Position numbers and translations under genes: made by a program | Part shown: piece after piece, positions 17,205-25,608 of the stretch | How positions within the stretch are numbered: position 1 is the first letter of the stretch | Layout: each line of letters starts with the position of its first letter | The notes under the pieces: model-generated | The model's input: only the letters and a program-made list of their open reading frames with translations | Databases searched by the model: none | What the model was told of the DNA's origin: nothing | Origin: Kutzneria buriramensis | GTDB taxonomy: Bacteria > Actinomycetota > Actinomycetes > Mycobacteriales > Pseudonocardiaceae | Assembly: GCF_043575855.1 (NCBI RefSeq) | Contig: NZ_CP144375.1 | Span: forward strand, 434,001 to 498,000 | DNA: 64,000 nucleotides | Direction of reading: 5' to 3'

Positions 17205-17555
17205 TTACCGCGACACCCCGAGGGCCACGAGGTAGCCGGCGACGAGCACTGCGCAGACAATCGCTGGGACGAGGTCGCGGCCTCGGTCGTGGTTGCGCAT
17301 GTGCGTGATGACGGCGCCGGCGAGCAGGAGGAGCAGGCCGGTGCCGGCCAGCGCGCCGAGGACCGGCACGGCCAAGCCGAGCAGGAGCCCGGCGGCTCCG
17401 GCGATCTGCAACGCACCGATGCCACGGTAGGCGGTGACGGAGAACCCGATGTGCGCAGCGCGTTCCCGCATGGGCGCAAGCGCGAACAGGCTGGCCGCGC
17501 CGGAGAGAAGGAAGACAACCGCCACGAGGGCGGACAGGACGATCAGGACGGTCAT
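17205..17555 (-). CDS. DoxX-family membrane protein
   Basis: A 116-residue integral membrane protein with four predicted helices (about residues 3-24, 45-65, 66-86 and 94-113). The GFSVTAYRGIGALQIAGAAG segment is typical of small DoxX-like proteins. The ATG at 17555 overlaps the stop of the upstream small gene (ATGA), and the stop lies 2 bp before the start of the monooxygenase remnant, so these three formed one operon. DoxX proteins are linked to redox or thiol stress in some bacteria; function here is unknown. Confidence 0.8.
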   Translation of the reverse strand: MTVLIVLSALVAVVFLLSGAASLFALAPMRERAAHIGFSVTAYRGIGALQIAGAAGLLLGLAVPVLGALAGTGLLLLLAGAVITHMRNHDRGRDLVPAIVCAVLVAGYLVALGVSR

Positions 17556-17758
17556 GAGTTTCCTTGAAATGTCAGGCGGGTGGGCACGGTGTAGCGGGCG
17601 AGGGTCGCCGCCACCTTCGGTTCGTCCACTTCGGACGGAAGGGTGACGGCGGCGAGCACGGTTCCGCCCTCGATCACCGCGTCGACGGTCACACCGTCGA
17701 ACGCACCGGCGCCTCCGGAAGCGATTTTCGGATACACCGTATCCGTAATGTGTGGCAC
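17552..17758 (-). CDS. Small hypothetical protein upstream of DoxX
   Basis: An open frame ending at 17552 encodes ITDTVYPKIASGGAGAFDGV, VDAVIEGGTVLAAVTLPSEV and LARYTVPTRLTFQGNS. No family is recognised. The start is uncertain: GTG at 17758 or 17779 fits the open frame, but the predicted promoter (-10 at 17741-17736) would put the transcript start downstream. In that case GTG at 17692, about 20 nt after GGAGG, gives 46 residues. It is translationally coupled to doxX by an ATGA overlap, which supports real coding. Confidence 0.5.
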   Translation of the reverse strand: MPHITDTVYPKIASGGAGAFDGVTVDAVIEGGTVLAAVTLPSEVDEPKVAATLARYTVPTRLTFQGNS

Positions 17759-17764
17759 GGTCAA
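17729..17764 (-). promoter_or_regulatory. Promoter with perfect 7-3-7 palindrome ahead of doxX operon
   Basis: On the minus strand TTGACC (17764-17759), a 17-bp spacer and TACGGT (17741-17736) form a promoter. The inverted repeat CGGATAC-N3-GTATCCG (17729-17745) overlaps the -10 box. It looks like a repressor operator. The adjacent tetR is broken and its own operator is different, so the binding factor is unknown. Confidence 0.5.
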
Positions 17765-17788
17765 GGATCCGGCCGGCACGCCGCCCGG

Positions 17789-18493
17789 TCAGTCGCGGGC
17801 TTCGCCAGTCCGGGCCGCCTCCGGGCCGCTGATGGTCAGCCGCAACCCGAATTCGAACTCGTCCCCATCCTCCACGGTCACCGTCGGCGACGGTGACCGT
17901 GGCGGGGAACCGGTCCAGGTTCAGTCGGTGTAGCCGGGCGGACACGGCGGTGTCCTCGCAGCGCTGGGCGGCGGCGTCCTGGTTCGGTTGCGCGAAGCCG
18001 AGGAAGTGCCGGGCCAGGGTGATGGAGGCCCGTGCCGCCAGTGCGGGCTAGAACCCCGCGGCGAGCAGGAGTACCAGGGCGCGCTCGCGGTGCAGCATGG
18101 CGTGGGAGCCGACAGGGACGCGCTCGCCGATCAGCGGGGCCGCGTTGCGGCGCCTGCACAGCACCCCGAACATCGCGATGGCCGATGCGCCGCACGCGTC
18201 CTGCCAGGCCGCCACCTATCCCGGGTCGACGTCGATCTCGCCGAAGATGCGGTCGACCACCTGCACGAGCAGGTCCGCGCGGCTTTCGAAGTACCGGCAC
18301 AGCGTCGCCGTGCTCGACTCCAGCGCCGGGTCAAGGAGCGCCGGGACAGCGCGTCGACGCCTTCTTCATCGAGGATCGTCGCCGGCGCCGCCGCGACGAT
18401 CTGCTTGCGGGGCAGCGCCGGGCGGCCTGGGCGGGTCGGCCGGCCGAGGTCGCGCCGCAGCTGTTCGGGGATGGTGACACGCGTCAAGTGCGT
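17789..18493 (-). pseudogene. TetR-family repressor, multiply inactivated
   Basis: The HTH start (VTIPEQLRRDLGRPTRPGRP, ILDEEGVDALSRRSL) begins near a TTG at 18493, then a frameshift follows. A later frame reads YFESRADLLVQVVDRIFGEI and is interrupted by at least two stop codons: TAG within the VDPG-VAAW region, and TAG at the AAGF-PALAARAS position. The C-terminus EDGDEFEFGLRLTISGPEAA ends at 17789. It resembles the TetR at 10679 in its C-terminal signature. Its divergent target is the MFS exporter gene, which has probably been derepressed. Confidence 0.8.
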
Positions 18494-18499
18494 CCAGGA

Positions 18500-18534
18500 T
18501 TGACCGCACCGACAATATCGGCTACAACGTAGCC
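18500..18534 (+). promoter_or_regulatory. MFS promoter with TetR operator GGCTAC-N3-GTAGCC
   Basis: TTGACC (18500-18505), 17 bp and TACAAC (18523-18528) form a promoter facing the exporter gene, and a perfect 6-3-6 palindrome (18520-18534) covers the -10 box. The geometry is the same as at 11389-11423, and the two palindromes agree at 11 of 15 positions (GGCWACANNGTWGCC). The cognate repressor gene is the pseudogene next door. Confidence 0.6.
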
Positions 18535-18585
18535 ATAAATTGTTCCTGCCGAGTGGCCGCCGCGGCGGGCCGAGCGAGGAGTCGC

Positions 18586-19794
18586 ATGCGAGCCGGTCCA
18601 GTCGGTCGATCGCGACCGGTGACGTCGCGCCGGACGGCGTTCCGGATCGTCGCGGCGGCCTTCGCCGTGACGATGTCCGGCACCACCATGCCCACTCCGC
18701 TGTACCCGCTCTACCAGCGCGCAATGGGCTTCTCGACGCTCACCACGACCGTGGTCTTCGCCGCCTACGCGGTCGGCGTCCTGACCGCGCTCCTGCTCGT
18801 CGGCCGCGCGTCGGACGTGATCGGGCGACGGCGCACCCTGCTGCCCGGCCTGGCCTGCGCCGCGTCGAGCGCGATCCTGTTCCTGGTCGCCGACGACGTC
18901 GGGACGCTGATCGCGGCGCGACTGCTGTCCGGGCTGTCGGCGGGCATCTTCACCGGCACCGCGACGGCCACACTCGTCGACTTCGACGACGACCGTGGCC
19001 GGGCGACGCTGGTCGCGGCGGTGGCCAACATGGGCGGGCTCGGCGCGGGACCGCTCGTGTCCGGTCTCCTGGCGCAGTACGCACCCGCCCCGCTGTGCCT
19101 GCCCTTCCTGGTCCACCTGCTGCTGGTCGTCGCGGTGGGCTGGGGCATCCGGGCGATACCCGAGCCCGTCACCGCCCGCAGCCCGCGCGAACTGCGCATC
19201 GCGCGCCTGTCGGTGCCCACTGCGATGCGGGCGACCTTCGTCGGGGCCGCGGTCGCCGGTTTCGCCAGTTTCGCCGTGCTGGGCCTGTTCACCGCCGTGA
19301 CACCGCTGTTCCTGCGCACCCTGCTCGCCGTCCCCGACCCCGCGCCGGCCGGCCTCCTGGTCTGCTGGCTGCTCGTGGCGTCGACCTTCGGCCAGGCCGT
19401 CCTGGTCCCGCGGCTGCGCGAGCGCGCACTGCCGGTGGGATCGGGCACCCTGGCCCTCGGCGCGCTGGTACTCGCGGGAGCCCTCGCGGTCGGGTCGCTC
19501 ACTCTCCTGCTCGTCGCCACGACCCTCGCCGGGCTCGGCCAGGGCACCACCTTCCGCGCCACGCTCGCGCTGCTGACCGCGGCAAGCCCACCCGACCGAC
19601 GCGCCGAGATCGCGTCCAGCTTCTTCGTCGTCGCCTACGTCGCCATCTCCGCGCCAGTCGTGGGAGAGGGCCTGGCAGCGCAGCTGGTCGGCCTGCGCAC
19701 GGCAGGCGTGGGATTCGGCGCGGCCGTCGCCGTGCTCGCCGCCGTCGCGACGGCGACGGCTCGCTTCCGGCCTACGGCGCCTCCCGCACCCTGA
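18586..19794 (+). CDS. MFS transporter, drug-efflux type
   Basis: A 402-residue major-facilitator protein with 12 predicted transmembrane helices. The ATG at 18586 follows GAGGAG by about 7 nt. The loop 2-3 signature reads GRASDVIGRRRTLLPG, and helix 5 has a GLGAGPLVSGLLAQYAPAPL region resembling the antiporter motif of drug/proton exporters. It probably exports a small molecule using proton flux. It is divergent from a decayed tetR, and the operator in its promoter survives, so expression may now be constitutive or controlled by another TetR with similar specificity. Confidence 0.88.
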   Translation: MRAGPVGRSRPVTSRRTAFRIVAAAFAVTMSGTTMPTPLYPLYQRAMGFSTLTTTVVFAAYAVGVLTALLLVGRASDVIGRRRTLLPGLACAASSAILFLVADDVGTLIAARLLSGLSAGIFTGTATATLVDFDDDRGRATLVAAVANMGGLGAGPLVSGLLAQYAPAPLCLPFLVHLLLVVAVGWGIRAIPEPVTARSPRELRIARLSVPTAMRATFVGAAVAGFASFAVLGLFTAVTPLFLRTLLAVPDPAPAGLLVCWLLVASTFGQAVLVPRLRERALPVGSGTLALGALVLAGALAVGSLTLLLVATTLAGLGQGTTFRATLALLTAASPPDRRAEIASSFFVVAYVAISAPVVGEGLAAQLVGLRTAGVGFGAAVAVLAAVATATARFRPTAPPAP

Positions 19795-19843
19795 ACGTTT
19801 CCCAGCTCCACCACAACAGCCACGAAGTCACAGAGGAGAAGCC

Positions 19844-19979
19844 ATGCGCACCGTCGAGGCACACGCTGCGCCACCGTGGACGGCGGGATGATCGACGGCC
19901 CGATGGGCGCGGTGTTCACGAAGTCCCTAACCGCACCGTCGACAAGTCGCTGAAGAAGCTCGAAACCCTCGCTCGCTGA
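19844..19979 (+). pseudogene. SRPBCC/polyketide-cyclase-like tail, frameshifted
   Basis: A short ORF starts at 19844 (MRTVEAHAA). Further on GGMIDGPMGAVFTKSL needs a frameshift to reach NRTVDKSLKKLETLAR, which ends at 19979. The tail matches the last helix of SRPBCC-fold proteins. About 100 residues of the domain are missing. Confidence 0.45.
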
Positions 19980-20093
19980 GCGGTTCACGCCGCCCCGCCA
20001 CTACGTCACCGAAATCCTCCGCACCCGTCCGGGCGTCGTCCACCGTGCCGTGGAACGCGCCGGATCCCACCTGAGAAGGCGACGGCCAGAATC

Positions 20094-20867
20094 ATGGACA
20101 CCACAAGACCTCAGCAAGATCAGCAGCTGCGCTCCGCGATCAAGGTGCCAGAAGTGACCGCCGTGTTCTGGGTCACCAAAGTACTCACCACCGGCATGGG
20201 CGAAACCGCATCGGACTACCTGTTCCTGAACCTGGACCCGGTGCTCGCCCTGGCCATCGGCGTCGTCGGACTCGTCGTTGCCCTGGTACTGCAGTTCCGG
20301 GCACGCCGGTACGTGCCGTGGATCTACTGGTTCGCCGTGGTCATGGTCGCCGTATTCGGCACCATGGCCGCCGATGTGGCGCGCTACGGACTCGGAGTGC
20401 CGTTCCTCGCGTCGGCCACGTTCTTCCTCGCCCTGCTCGCCGTGATCTTCATCTGGTGGTACACCTGGGAAAAGACCCTGTCGATCCACGGCATCCACAC
20501 GCCTCGCCGCGAGCGGTTCTACTGGGCCACAGTGCTGGTCACCTTCGCCCTCGGCACCGCGACCGGCGACCTGACGGCCACGACGCTGCACCTGGGCTAC
20601 CTTGCCTCGGGCGTGCTGTTCGCCGTCGTGATCGCCGTGCCGCTGGTGGCCCACCGCTGGTTCCGACTCAACTCGATCCTCGCGTTCTGGTTCGCCTATA
20701 TCATCACCCGGCCACTCGGAGCGTCCTTTTCGGACTGGCTCGCCCTGCCCGCCGCGACCGACGGACCGCACTGGGGCACCGGTCCGGTCACCCTGGCGCT
20801 GACCGCCTCGATCGTCGCACTCGTGGGCTACCTCAACGCGATCGATCGAAAGGCCGCAAAGCCCTGA
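20094..20867 (+). CDS. DUF347-repeat membrane protein (COG4705)
   Basis: A 257-residue integral membrane protein with 7-8 hydrophobic helices. It carries the repeated polar motif of this family: KVLTTGMGETASDYLFLNL, then TFALGTATGDLTATTLHLGY, and finally YIITRPLGASFSDWLALP. The repeated acidic/Thr motif inside membrane segments suggests an ion- or metal-related function, but none is established. The ATG at 20094 has no obvious Shine-Dalgarno site. It stands alone, with a long spacer downstream. Confidence 0.82.
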   Translation: MDTTRPQQDQQLRSAIKVPEVTAVFWVTKVLTTGMGETASDYLFLNLDPVLALAIGVVGLVVALVLQFRARRYVPWIYWFAVVMVAVFGTMAADVARYGLGVPFLASATFFLALLAVIFIWWYTWEKTLSIHGIHTPRRERFYWATVLVTFALGTATGDLTATTLHLGYLASGVLFAVVIAVPLVAHRWFRLNSILAFWFAYIITRPLGASFSDWLALPAATDGPHWGTGPVTLALTASIVALVGYLNAIDRKAAKP

Positions 20868-21553
20868 CACCGGGGCAACCGAGCAGCGTCATCAACCGTC
20901 CACTTGGGACAGATAAAAAAAGATCGCCCCCGGTCCTGGTTTTCCCAGGTCAGGAGGCGTATCCAATGTATTCAACAATTGTGGAGCTGAGAAGACTCGA
21001 ACCACTGACCCTCACATGCTAGTGCGACCCGCGACCACTGTAGACAGCGCACCTGACCTGCGGGAACAGAGAATCGCCACGTCAAACCCGTTGCGGTCAC
21101 TGCACTTGAGTGCCCTACAACGCTGTTCAGTGTAGGTTCAACACACATCCCTGCTCCAGTTCTGCTCCATCACGTTCAGTGTGAACGCCCAGCATCCTGC
21201 GGAACATGCCTTGTGCCAAGGCATACTCCGACCGCAGCATCGAAGTGACTCGCAACGTGTCGAACTTCGGGGAGGTCGTCGTAGCTGCACAACACCGCAC
21301 GAGTTGACGGTGCACACGCGCTACCGGCTGACAAAAGCCAACAGTCACACCGATGGCCGCGGTCGGCGCACGCATCTGGTCTCCATCGCGGACATACTCC
21401 GTGGCCTCCGGCTCCCGCATGTTCATGACGAGCGAACCTGGCGCCAATCGGCGATGACGATGTGTCGGAGGTCCGTGCTGTGGCGGCGACCCTGACTAGC
21501 CGGCGAACCGACGTCCCGCTACGTCGTCGCGTCACACTGAGACGCAGGGAGGA
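20868..21553. other. Long intergenic region, no clear gene
   Basis: It holds an A7 run (20917-20923) and a small CCTGG/CCAGG hairpin about 20936-20951, not arranged as a canonical terminator. A minus-strand open frame 21127-21447 (MNMREPEATEYVRDGDQM near its start) has no recognisable family and lacks strong third-position GC bias. Confidence 0.3.
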
Positions 21554-22600
21554 CTACTTGCCTTCACGACTGGAGAGCGAGCCTGCTTCTTCTACTTCTG
21601 CGGAAGGCTTCCCGAGGAGGTGTTCGAGCAAGGTCATGTCTTGATGACAGTCAGCCAACGTCGTGGCGAGCTGCGCACAGGCCCCCTTGATCGCCAGCCT
21701 GGCGTGATTGCGTTGGGCGGTCAGCACGGCGAGTAGCAGGCCAGTCAGCGCCGCCGTCCCGTTGAAGACTTGCAGTTGAGCCATTGTGCGCACCACACCA
21801 AGCCCGGTGAACGGGCCGGACCGCTCTGCCGCGGCGAGGGTTGCCATCGTCGTCACGATCAGTACGCACACGCTGGCCCCTGCCAGCTCGAAACGACACG
21901 CGGCCCAGATCAGGACCGGGAAGACGAGGAAGAACCAATGTCCAGGGATCCTCGTCGCGCACGCCATCACAACCAGGGCGCTCACCAGCAGTGCCACAGC
22001 TTCCGCCCACCACCGACAGGACCGAACGTCGAGCGGCGCCCGTACGGCGCGCGCGGCGAGCACGAACGGCACCACGATGAGCACCCCGATCGCGTCCCCC
22101 GTCCACCACACCCACCATGTCGACCAGAGTTGACTCGCCTGTACCGAGCCTGCGGTAACCAACATGGCGCTGCCCACGGTCGCGCTGATCAGCATCCCGG
22201 CGAAGGCCCCCAAGAACACCAGGCAGAGCGCGTCTCGCATCCGACGTAGGTCGATGCTGAACCGCACTCGCGCGAGCAACAGACAGGCAACCACGGGGGC
22301 AAGCGTGTTCCCCAGGGCAATCACCGCGATGACCGGAACCGACGGACCGACCGGAATATTGACCAGGAACGCCCCGAGCGTGATCCCCGGCCACACCCGA
22401 AGACCCCACAGCAACAGGAATACCAGGGCGACCCCGGTCGGCGGCCACAGGGGGCTGACCTGGCCGCGCACGATTGCCGACAGGAGTCCGAGTTCGCCGG
22501 CGACGTAGTAGCAGGCGGCGACCGCGAAAATCCGTGCCCCGGGCCGGACACCGGGTAGAGCGCCAACACGATCTTTCCCCGCACGCACCAGCGCAATCAT
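21554..22600 (-). CDS. MASE1-domain membrane sensor protein
   Basis: About 348 residues, with start chosen at the ATG at 22600; a GTG at 22639 is possible. It has eight hydrophobic helices with MASE1 hallmarks: ELGLLSAIVRGQVSPLWPPT after the first helix, FLVNIPVG, and WWTGDAIGVLIVVPFVLA. MASE1 is a membrane-integral sensory domain usually attached to kinase, GGDEF or EAL domains. Here only a short cytoplasmic tail follows (about residues 310-348), with no output domain. A soluble partner would be needed for signalling. Confidence 0.83.
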   Translation of the reverse strand: MIALVRAGKDRVGALPGVRPGARIFAVAACYYVAGELGLLSAIVRGQVSPLWPPTGVALVFLLLWGLRVWPGITLGAFLVNIPVGPSVPVIAVIALGNTLAPVVACLLLARVRFSIDLRRMRDALCLVFLGAFAGMLISATVGSAMLVTAGSVQASQLWSTWWVWWTGDAIGVLIVVPFVLAARAVRAPLDVRSCRWWAEAVALLVSALVVMACATRIPGHWFFLVFPVLIWAACRFELAGASVCVLIVTTMATLAAAERSGPFTGLGVVRTMAQLQVFNGTAALTGLLLAVLTAQRNHARLAIKGACAQLATTLADCHQDMTLLEHLLGKPSAEVEEAGSLSSREGK

Positions 22601-23466
22601 GTGGCCAGTGTGCGGTCCACACCACAGCCCGAACAACACGCTCCCGGCCGTTAACTTGGCGAAACAACGCCGCAGACGTCAACAGGACAACCGAACAGGT
22701 TTGAGGCGGACCGCTTCACTCGACTGGCGCGCGCATCGACGGCCGTGCAACGAGCCCGCGCCGAGCGCCAGCGCAGGGCGGCGAGGTGTTCACGGCCGCC
22801 TGATTGTAAGGGTTCGCCGTGTTTCCCCTTTCCCGCCAGGACATCCGGTGCGGCACTCTGACAGGCGCCGGCCGGCAGCGCTGAACGCCGCAGCTGTTGC
22901 CGGGCGGTCCGAGTGCGAACCGGCAACAGGTGGCCTCTCGTGCCCTCGCAGACAGGGAGGCCTCTCGTGAAGAGCGCAGCACGTTTGAAACCGCGGCACC
23001 TCATCCTCGAGAGACCGACTGTTCCCGCTTCTCGCGGGTTACCGGCCTGGCCACAGTGCGTGGAGCGGCGCTAGGCTGACGATGGTCCCTGGCACCCCTC
23101 CCCCCTGGTGCCAGGGACCGCCTCATACATGGTGTCGCGGCATCACCGAGACTACGGAGCAGCCACCGGGCGACACCGACTTGCGGGCACCGGGCCCATG
23201 CCGAGGATCTGCAGCCAGTCCAGGCCGGCACTGTACTGCGCAGCGCCTCGAGAACCACCAGCGTGACCCGGTACGCGGACAGGACGCCCACGGGGATCAT
23301 CCACAGTTGGAGCGTGCTCTACCGCCCCACGTCGCTCGCGCGGGGCGTACGCGGCGATCTAGCAAAGACGCTCGGGAAACGCGTTCTGCGGGCTGATTAA
23401 CCACTCATCGAGCCGGGCAGCCTTGGCCGCGCGCCTTCAGCAGCGAGGGCAAAGGTCCAGAAGCGG
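22601..23466. other. About 860 bp without a recognisable gene
   Basis: No coding frame is convincing on either strand. The only clear structure is the strong hairpin at 23084-23119, listed separately. Confidence 0.3.
23084..23119. terminator. 13-bp perfect hairpin, orphan
   Basis: GGTCCCTGGCACC (23084-23096) pairs perfectly with GGTGCCAGGGACC (23107-23119) around a 10-nt C-rich loop. No gene ends within 400 bp on either side and there is no T tract. It could be a factor-independent terminator of a lost gene, a protein-binding palindrome or part of an unannotated RNA. Confidence 0.4.
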
Positions 23467-23937
23467 GTGCACGATGGCCGGTACGGATGCGACATGCGAC
23501 GACAACTCGTTCACTCTGGACCTGAACGACCACTAGCTCCACCCTTGGTACAGCTGCGGCAGCGGTGCGGACAGACACTCGCCCACCTGAACAAGACCCA
23601 CCTCGGTGACGTGCTGTTGGTGGCGGTGGAGTTGGTCACCAACGCATACGACCACGGGGGCGGAGCGCGGCAGGTTCGACTCAAGCATTCCCCCGAGCCG
23701 GGTCGCGTACGCATCGAAGTAGACGACAACAACACCAAGCATCCGCGCATCAGCCCTGGCCACGTCGATCAAGTGCGAGGACGTGGTCTGATCATCCTGG
23801 ACCAACTGGCTGATGAGTGGGGCGTGCGAGACGAACCCGGAGTCGGCGGCAAATGCGTGTGGGCGGTGATCTCGTGCTCAGGAGCCGATCGAGCGCCGAC
23901 CACGGATACCGACATCACCAAAAAAGGATCAGGATGA
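23467..23937 (+). CDS. Anti-sigma-type ATP-binding protein (HATPase_c_2)
   Basis: Up to 156 residues (GTG at 23467; ATG at 23494 is an alternative start). The GHKL ATPase fold is recognised from the N box VELVTNAYDHGG, the G1 box VEVDDNN-type IEVDDNNTKHP, and the G2 box GRGLIILDQLADEWGVR. This is the RsbW/SpoIIAB-like serine kinase family, which in actinomycetes acts on anti-sigma-factor antagonists or sigma factors. No partner gene is adjacent. It follows a long noncoding region. Confidence 0.82.
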   Translation: MHDGRYGCDMRRQLVHSGPERPLAPPLVQLRQRCGQTLAHLNKTHLGDVLLVAVELVTNAYDHGGGARQVRLKHSPEPGRVRIEVDDNNTKHPRISPGHVDQVRGRGLIILDQLADEWGVRDEPGVGGKCVWAVISCSGADRAPTTDTDITKKGSG

Positions 23938-24390
23938 AGACGTCCTGGCCGTTGCGACATCGAACCGCCCTCCGCCGCCGAACAGGGTGGGGTAGAAGGC
24001 GAAGCGGTCACCAAACCGGCCAGCACGCCGAGGCAGGACGCGACTGGCATGACGCACCCCTTCCAGTTCCTCGGTGTCCAGCCGCCGGACCAGGCCGGTC
24101 TTCACGGACGCACGGCCCGCCGGATGCTGCGGAAGGTGGCGTACGCGTTGGGCAGATCGGTGAACCGGGTCGCCAAGACCTGACCGATCGGCGATGGTCG
24201 GCGGCGGGTGCGGACCTCTCAGGTTCTGCCCGCGGAAGCGCCGTCGGGCAGCAGTGTCTGCCAGGCCGCCGCACGGGCCGTGACCGCGCCGGTGCACCGC
24301 GCAGCCGCTCGCCCCGTACCCAACGTGGTGCCGGAGACAACCGATCACCCCGGCGCGGCGAACAGACAGTGCCGGGCCTACCGTGGAGGC
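23938..24390. other. No intact gene; possible gene tails
   Basis: On the minus strand a 36-codon frame ending at about 24107 contains TRFTDLPNAYATFRSIRRAV and looks like a protein tail. A minus-strand ATG at 24050 opens MPVASCLGVLAGLVTASPST, signal-peptide-like, but the rest is not. Neither can be assigned. Confidence 0.25.
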
Positions 24391-24795
24391 GTGGTTTCCT
24401 CGACGCGTCCGGCAGCCCCGCGATGGGCATTGCTGGCCGCGCTCGTGTTCGGGCTGCTCTGCATGCACAGCCTGGTCGCCCACGACCCGGCGCACGCATC
24501 CCCCGCGTCGGTGACGACGGCTGACGCCTCGGGGCAGGCCATGCCGGCGGCGGACTCGCCGTGCTGCCCGGACCACGGCAACTCCCCCGGGCACGATCAC
24601 GACATGATGCATCTGTGCCTGGCCGTACTGGTCGCACTCGCTGGCTTGGTCATCGGGTGGCTGCTGTGGCGACGAGGACAAACCGAAACCGAACGCCACG
24701 ACCGGCAGTCGACAGCCGCTCAGCTCAGTCGAGCGCCTCCACACAGATATGTCTCCGGCGATCTCCTCGCCTCCCTGTGTGTCCTGCGGCTGTGA
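24391..24795 (+). CDS. DUF6153 family protein
   Basis: A 134-residue actinobacterial protein. An N-terminal hydrophobic helix (ALLAALVFGLLCMHSLVAHD) is followed by a His/Cys-rich segment (SPCCPDHGNSPGHDHDMMHL) and a second helix (CLAVLVALAGLVIGWLLW), then a polar tail. This helix-CC-His-helix plan is typical of DUF6153, which often neighbours DUF305 and copper-related genes. Metal handling is suggested by the His/Cys cluster but is unproven. The start is GTG at 24391, with GGAGG very close upstream (24384-24388), so the exact start is uncertain. Confidence 0.8.
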   Translation: MVSSTRPAAPRWALLAALVFGLLCMHSLVAHDPAHASPASVTTADASGQAMPAADSPCCPDHGNSPGHDHDMMHLCLAVLVALAGLVIGWLLWRRGQTETERHDRQSTAAQLSRAPPHRYVSGDLLASLCVLRL

Positions 24796-24885
24796 CAGGA
24801 CCAGTGCCGCGCGCCCGAATGTGAAGTGGCGCGCCGCACATCCAGTCCCAGCACGCACGACCACTTGAGAACGTGAGGACCTATC

Positions 24886-25524
24886 GTGACCAGCAAGAAC
24901 CTGGTTAGGACGGCACTGGCCGTCCTGGCTCTCGGCGCCGTGCTCACCGCGTGCGGCGGCACCACCACCAGCGGCATGGCGGGCATGACCAGCACGACCG
25001 CGTCCGCCACCCAGCAAAGTAATCACAACAACGCCGACGTCGCCTTCGCCCAGCAGATGATCCCGCACCACCAGCAGGCTCTCGCCATGGCCAAGCTGGT
25101 GTCCGGCCGGACCACCAACGCCAAGGTCACCGCCCTCGCCGGCCGGATCCAGAAGGCCCAGGACCCCCAGATCCAGCAAATGACCGCCTGGCTGAACCAA
25201 TGGGGCGCGGCACCGGCGACCACGAGCATGGGCGCTATGCCGGGTATGAGCAGCACGTCGGCCATGCCGGGCATGGGCGACGGCCGGCCGATGCCCGGCA
25301 TGATGAGCGACGCCGACATGGCCAAGCTGCAGACCGTCAAGGGCGGCGACTTCGACACGATGTGGCTGCAGATGATGGTCCAACACCACCAGGGCGCCAT
25401 CGACATGGCCAAGACCGAGCTCGCCCAGGGCAGTAGCACCGACGCCAAGACGCTGGCCCAGAAGATCATCGACGGGCAGCAGGCCGAGATCACCGAGATG
25501 AAGGGCCTACTCGGCCAGAGCTGA
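24886..25524 (+). CDS. DUF305-family lipoprotein
   Basis: A 212-residue exported lipoprotein. GTG at 24886 follows GAGGA by 6 nt, and the lipobox ALGAVLTACGG makes Cys22 the lipidated residue. The DUF305 ferritin-like helical bundle contains two family signatures, FAQQMIPHHQQALAMAKLV and WLQMMVQHHQGAIDMAKTEL. Between them lies a Met/Gly/Pro-rich insertion (GAMPGM, SAMPGM, RPMPGM). Paired His and many Met suggest periplasmic-side copper or iron binding. It is separated by 90 bp from the DUF6153 gene and followed by a strong terminator. Confidence 0.9.
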   Translation: MTSKNLVRTALAVLALGAVLTACGGTTTSGMAGMTSTTASATQQSNHNNADVAFAQQMIPHHQQALAMAKLVSGRTTNAKVTALAGRIQKAQDPQIQQMTAWLNQWGAAPATTSMGAMPGMSSTSAMPGMGDGRPMPGMMSDADMAKLQTVKGGDFDTMWLQMMVQHHQGAIDMAKTELAQGSSTDAKTLAQKIIDGQQAEITEMKGLLGQS

Positions 25525-25533
25525 TCCTCGCTG

Positions 25534-25576
25534 GATGGGGTGGGTGCGTCGAGTCCTGACGCACCCACCCCCATCC
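25534..25576. terminator. Bidirectional terminator, 14-bp stem
   Basis: GGGGTGGGTGCGTC (25537-25550) pairs with GACGCACCCACCCC (25558-25571) around a 7-nt loop, and a few outer bases extend it. It lies 10 bp after the DUF305 stop and 33 bp before the end of the convergent tetR, so it probably serves both. Confidence 0.8.
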
Positions 25577-25608
25577 GCGGATGTGCCGTCGAACCAGTGA
25601 CCACGTCG

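Noticed and set aside
20936..20951. Small CCTGG/CCAGG hairpin near an A7 run as a terminator
   Set aside because: The A7 run lies 5' of the hairpin on the plus strand, and for minus-strand transcription the T run is 13 nt beyond a weak 5-bp stem; no gene ends there.
23929..25389. 486-codon minus-strand frame over DUF6153/DUF305
   Set aside because: It has no family signature and runs opposite two recognised genes; only its last part (24107-23929) might be a real gene tail, too weak to call.
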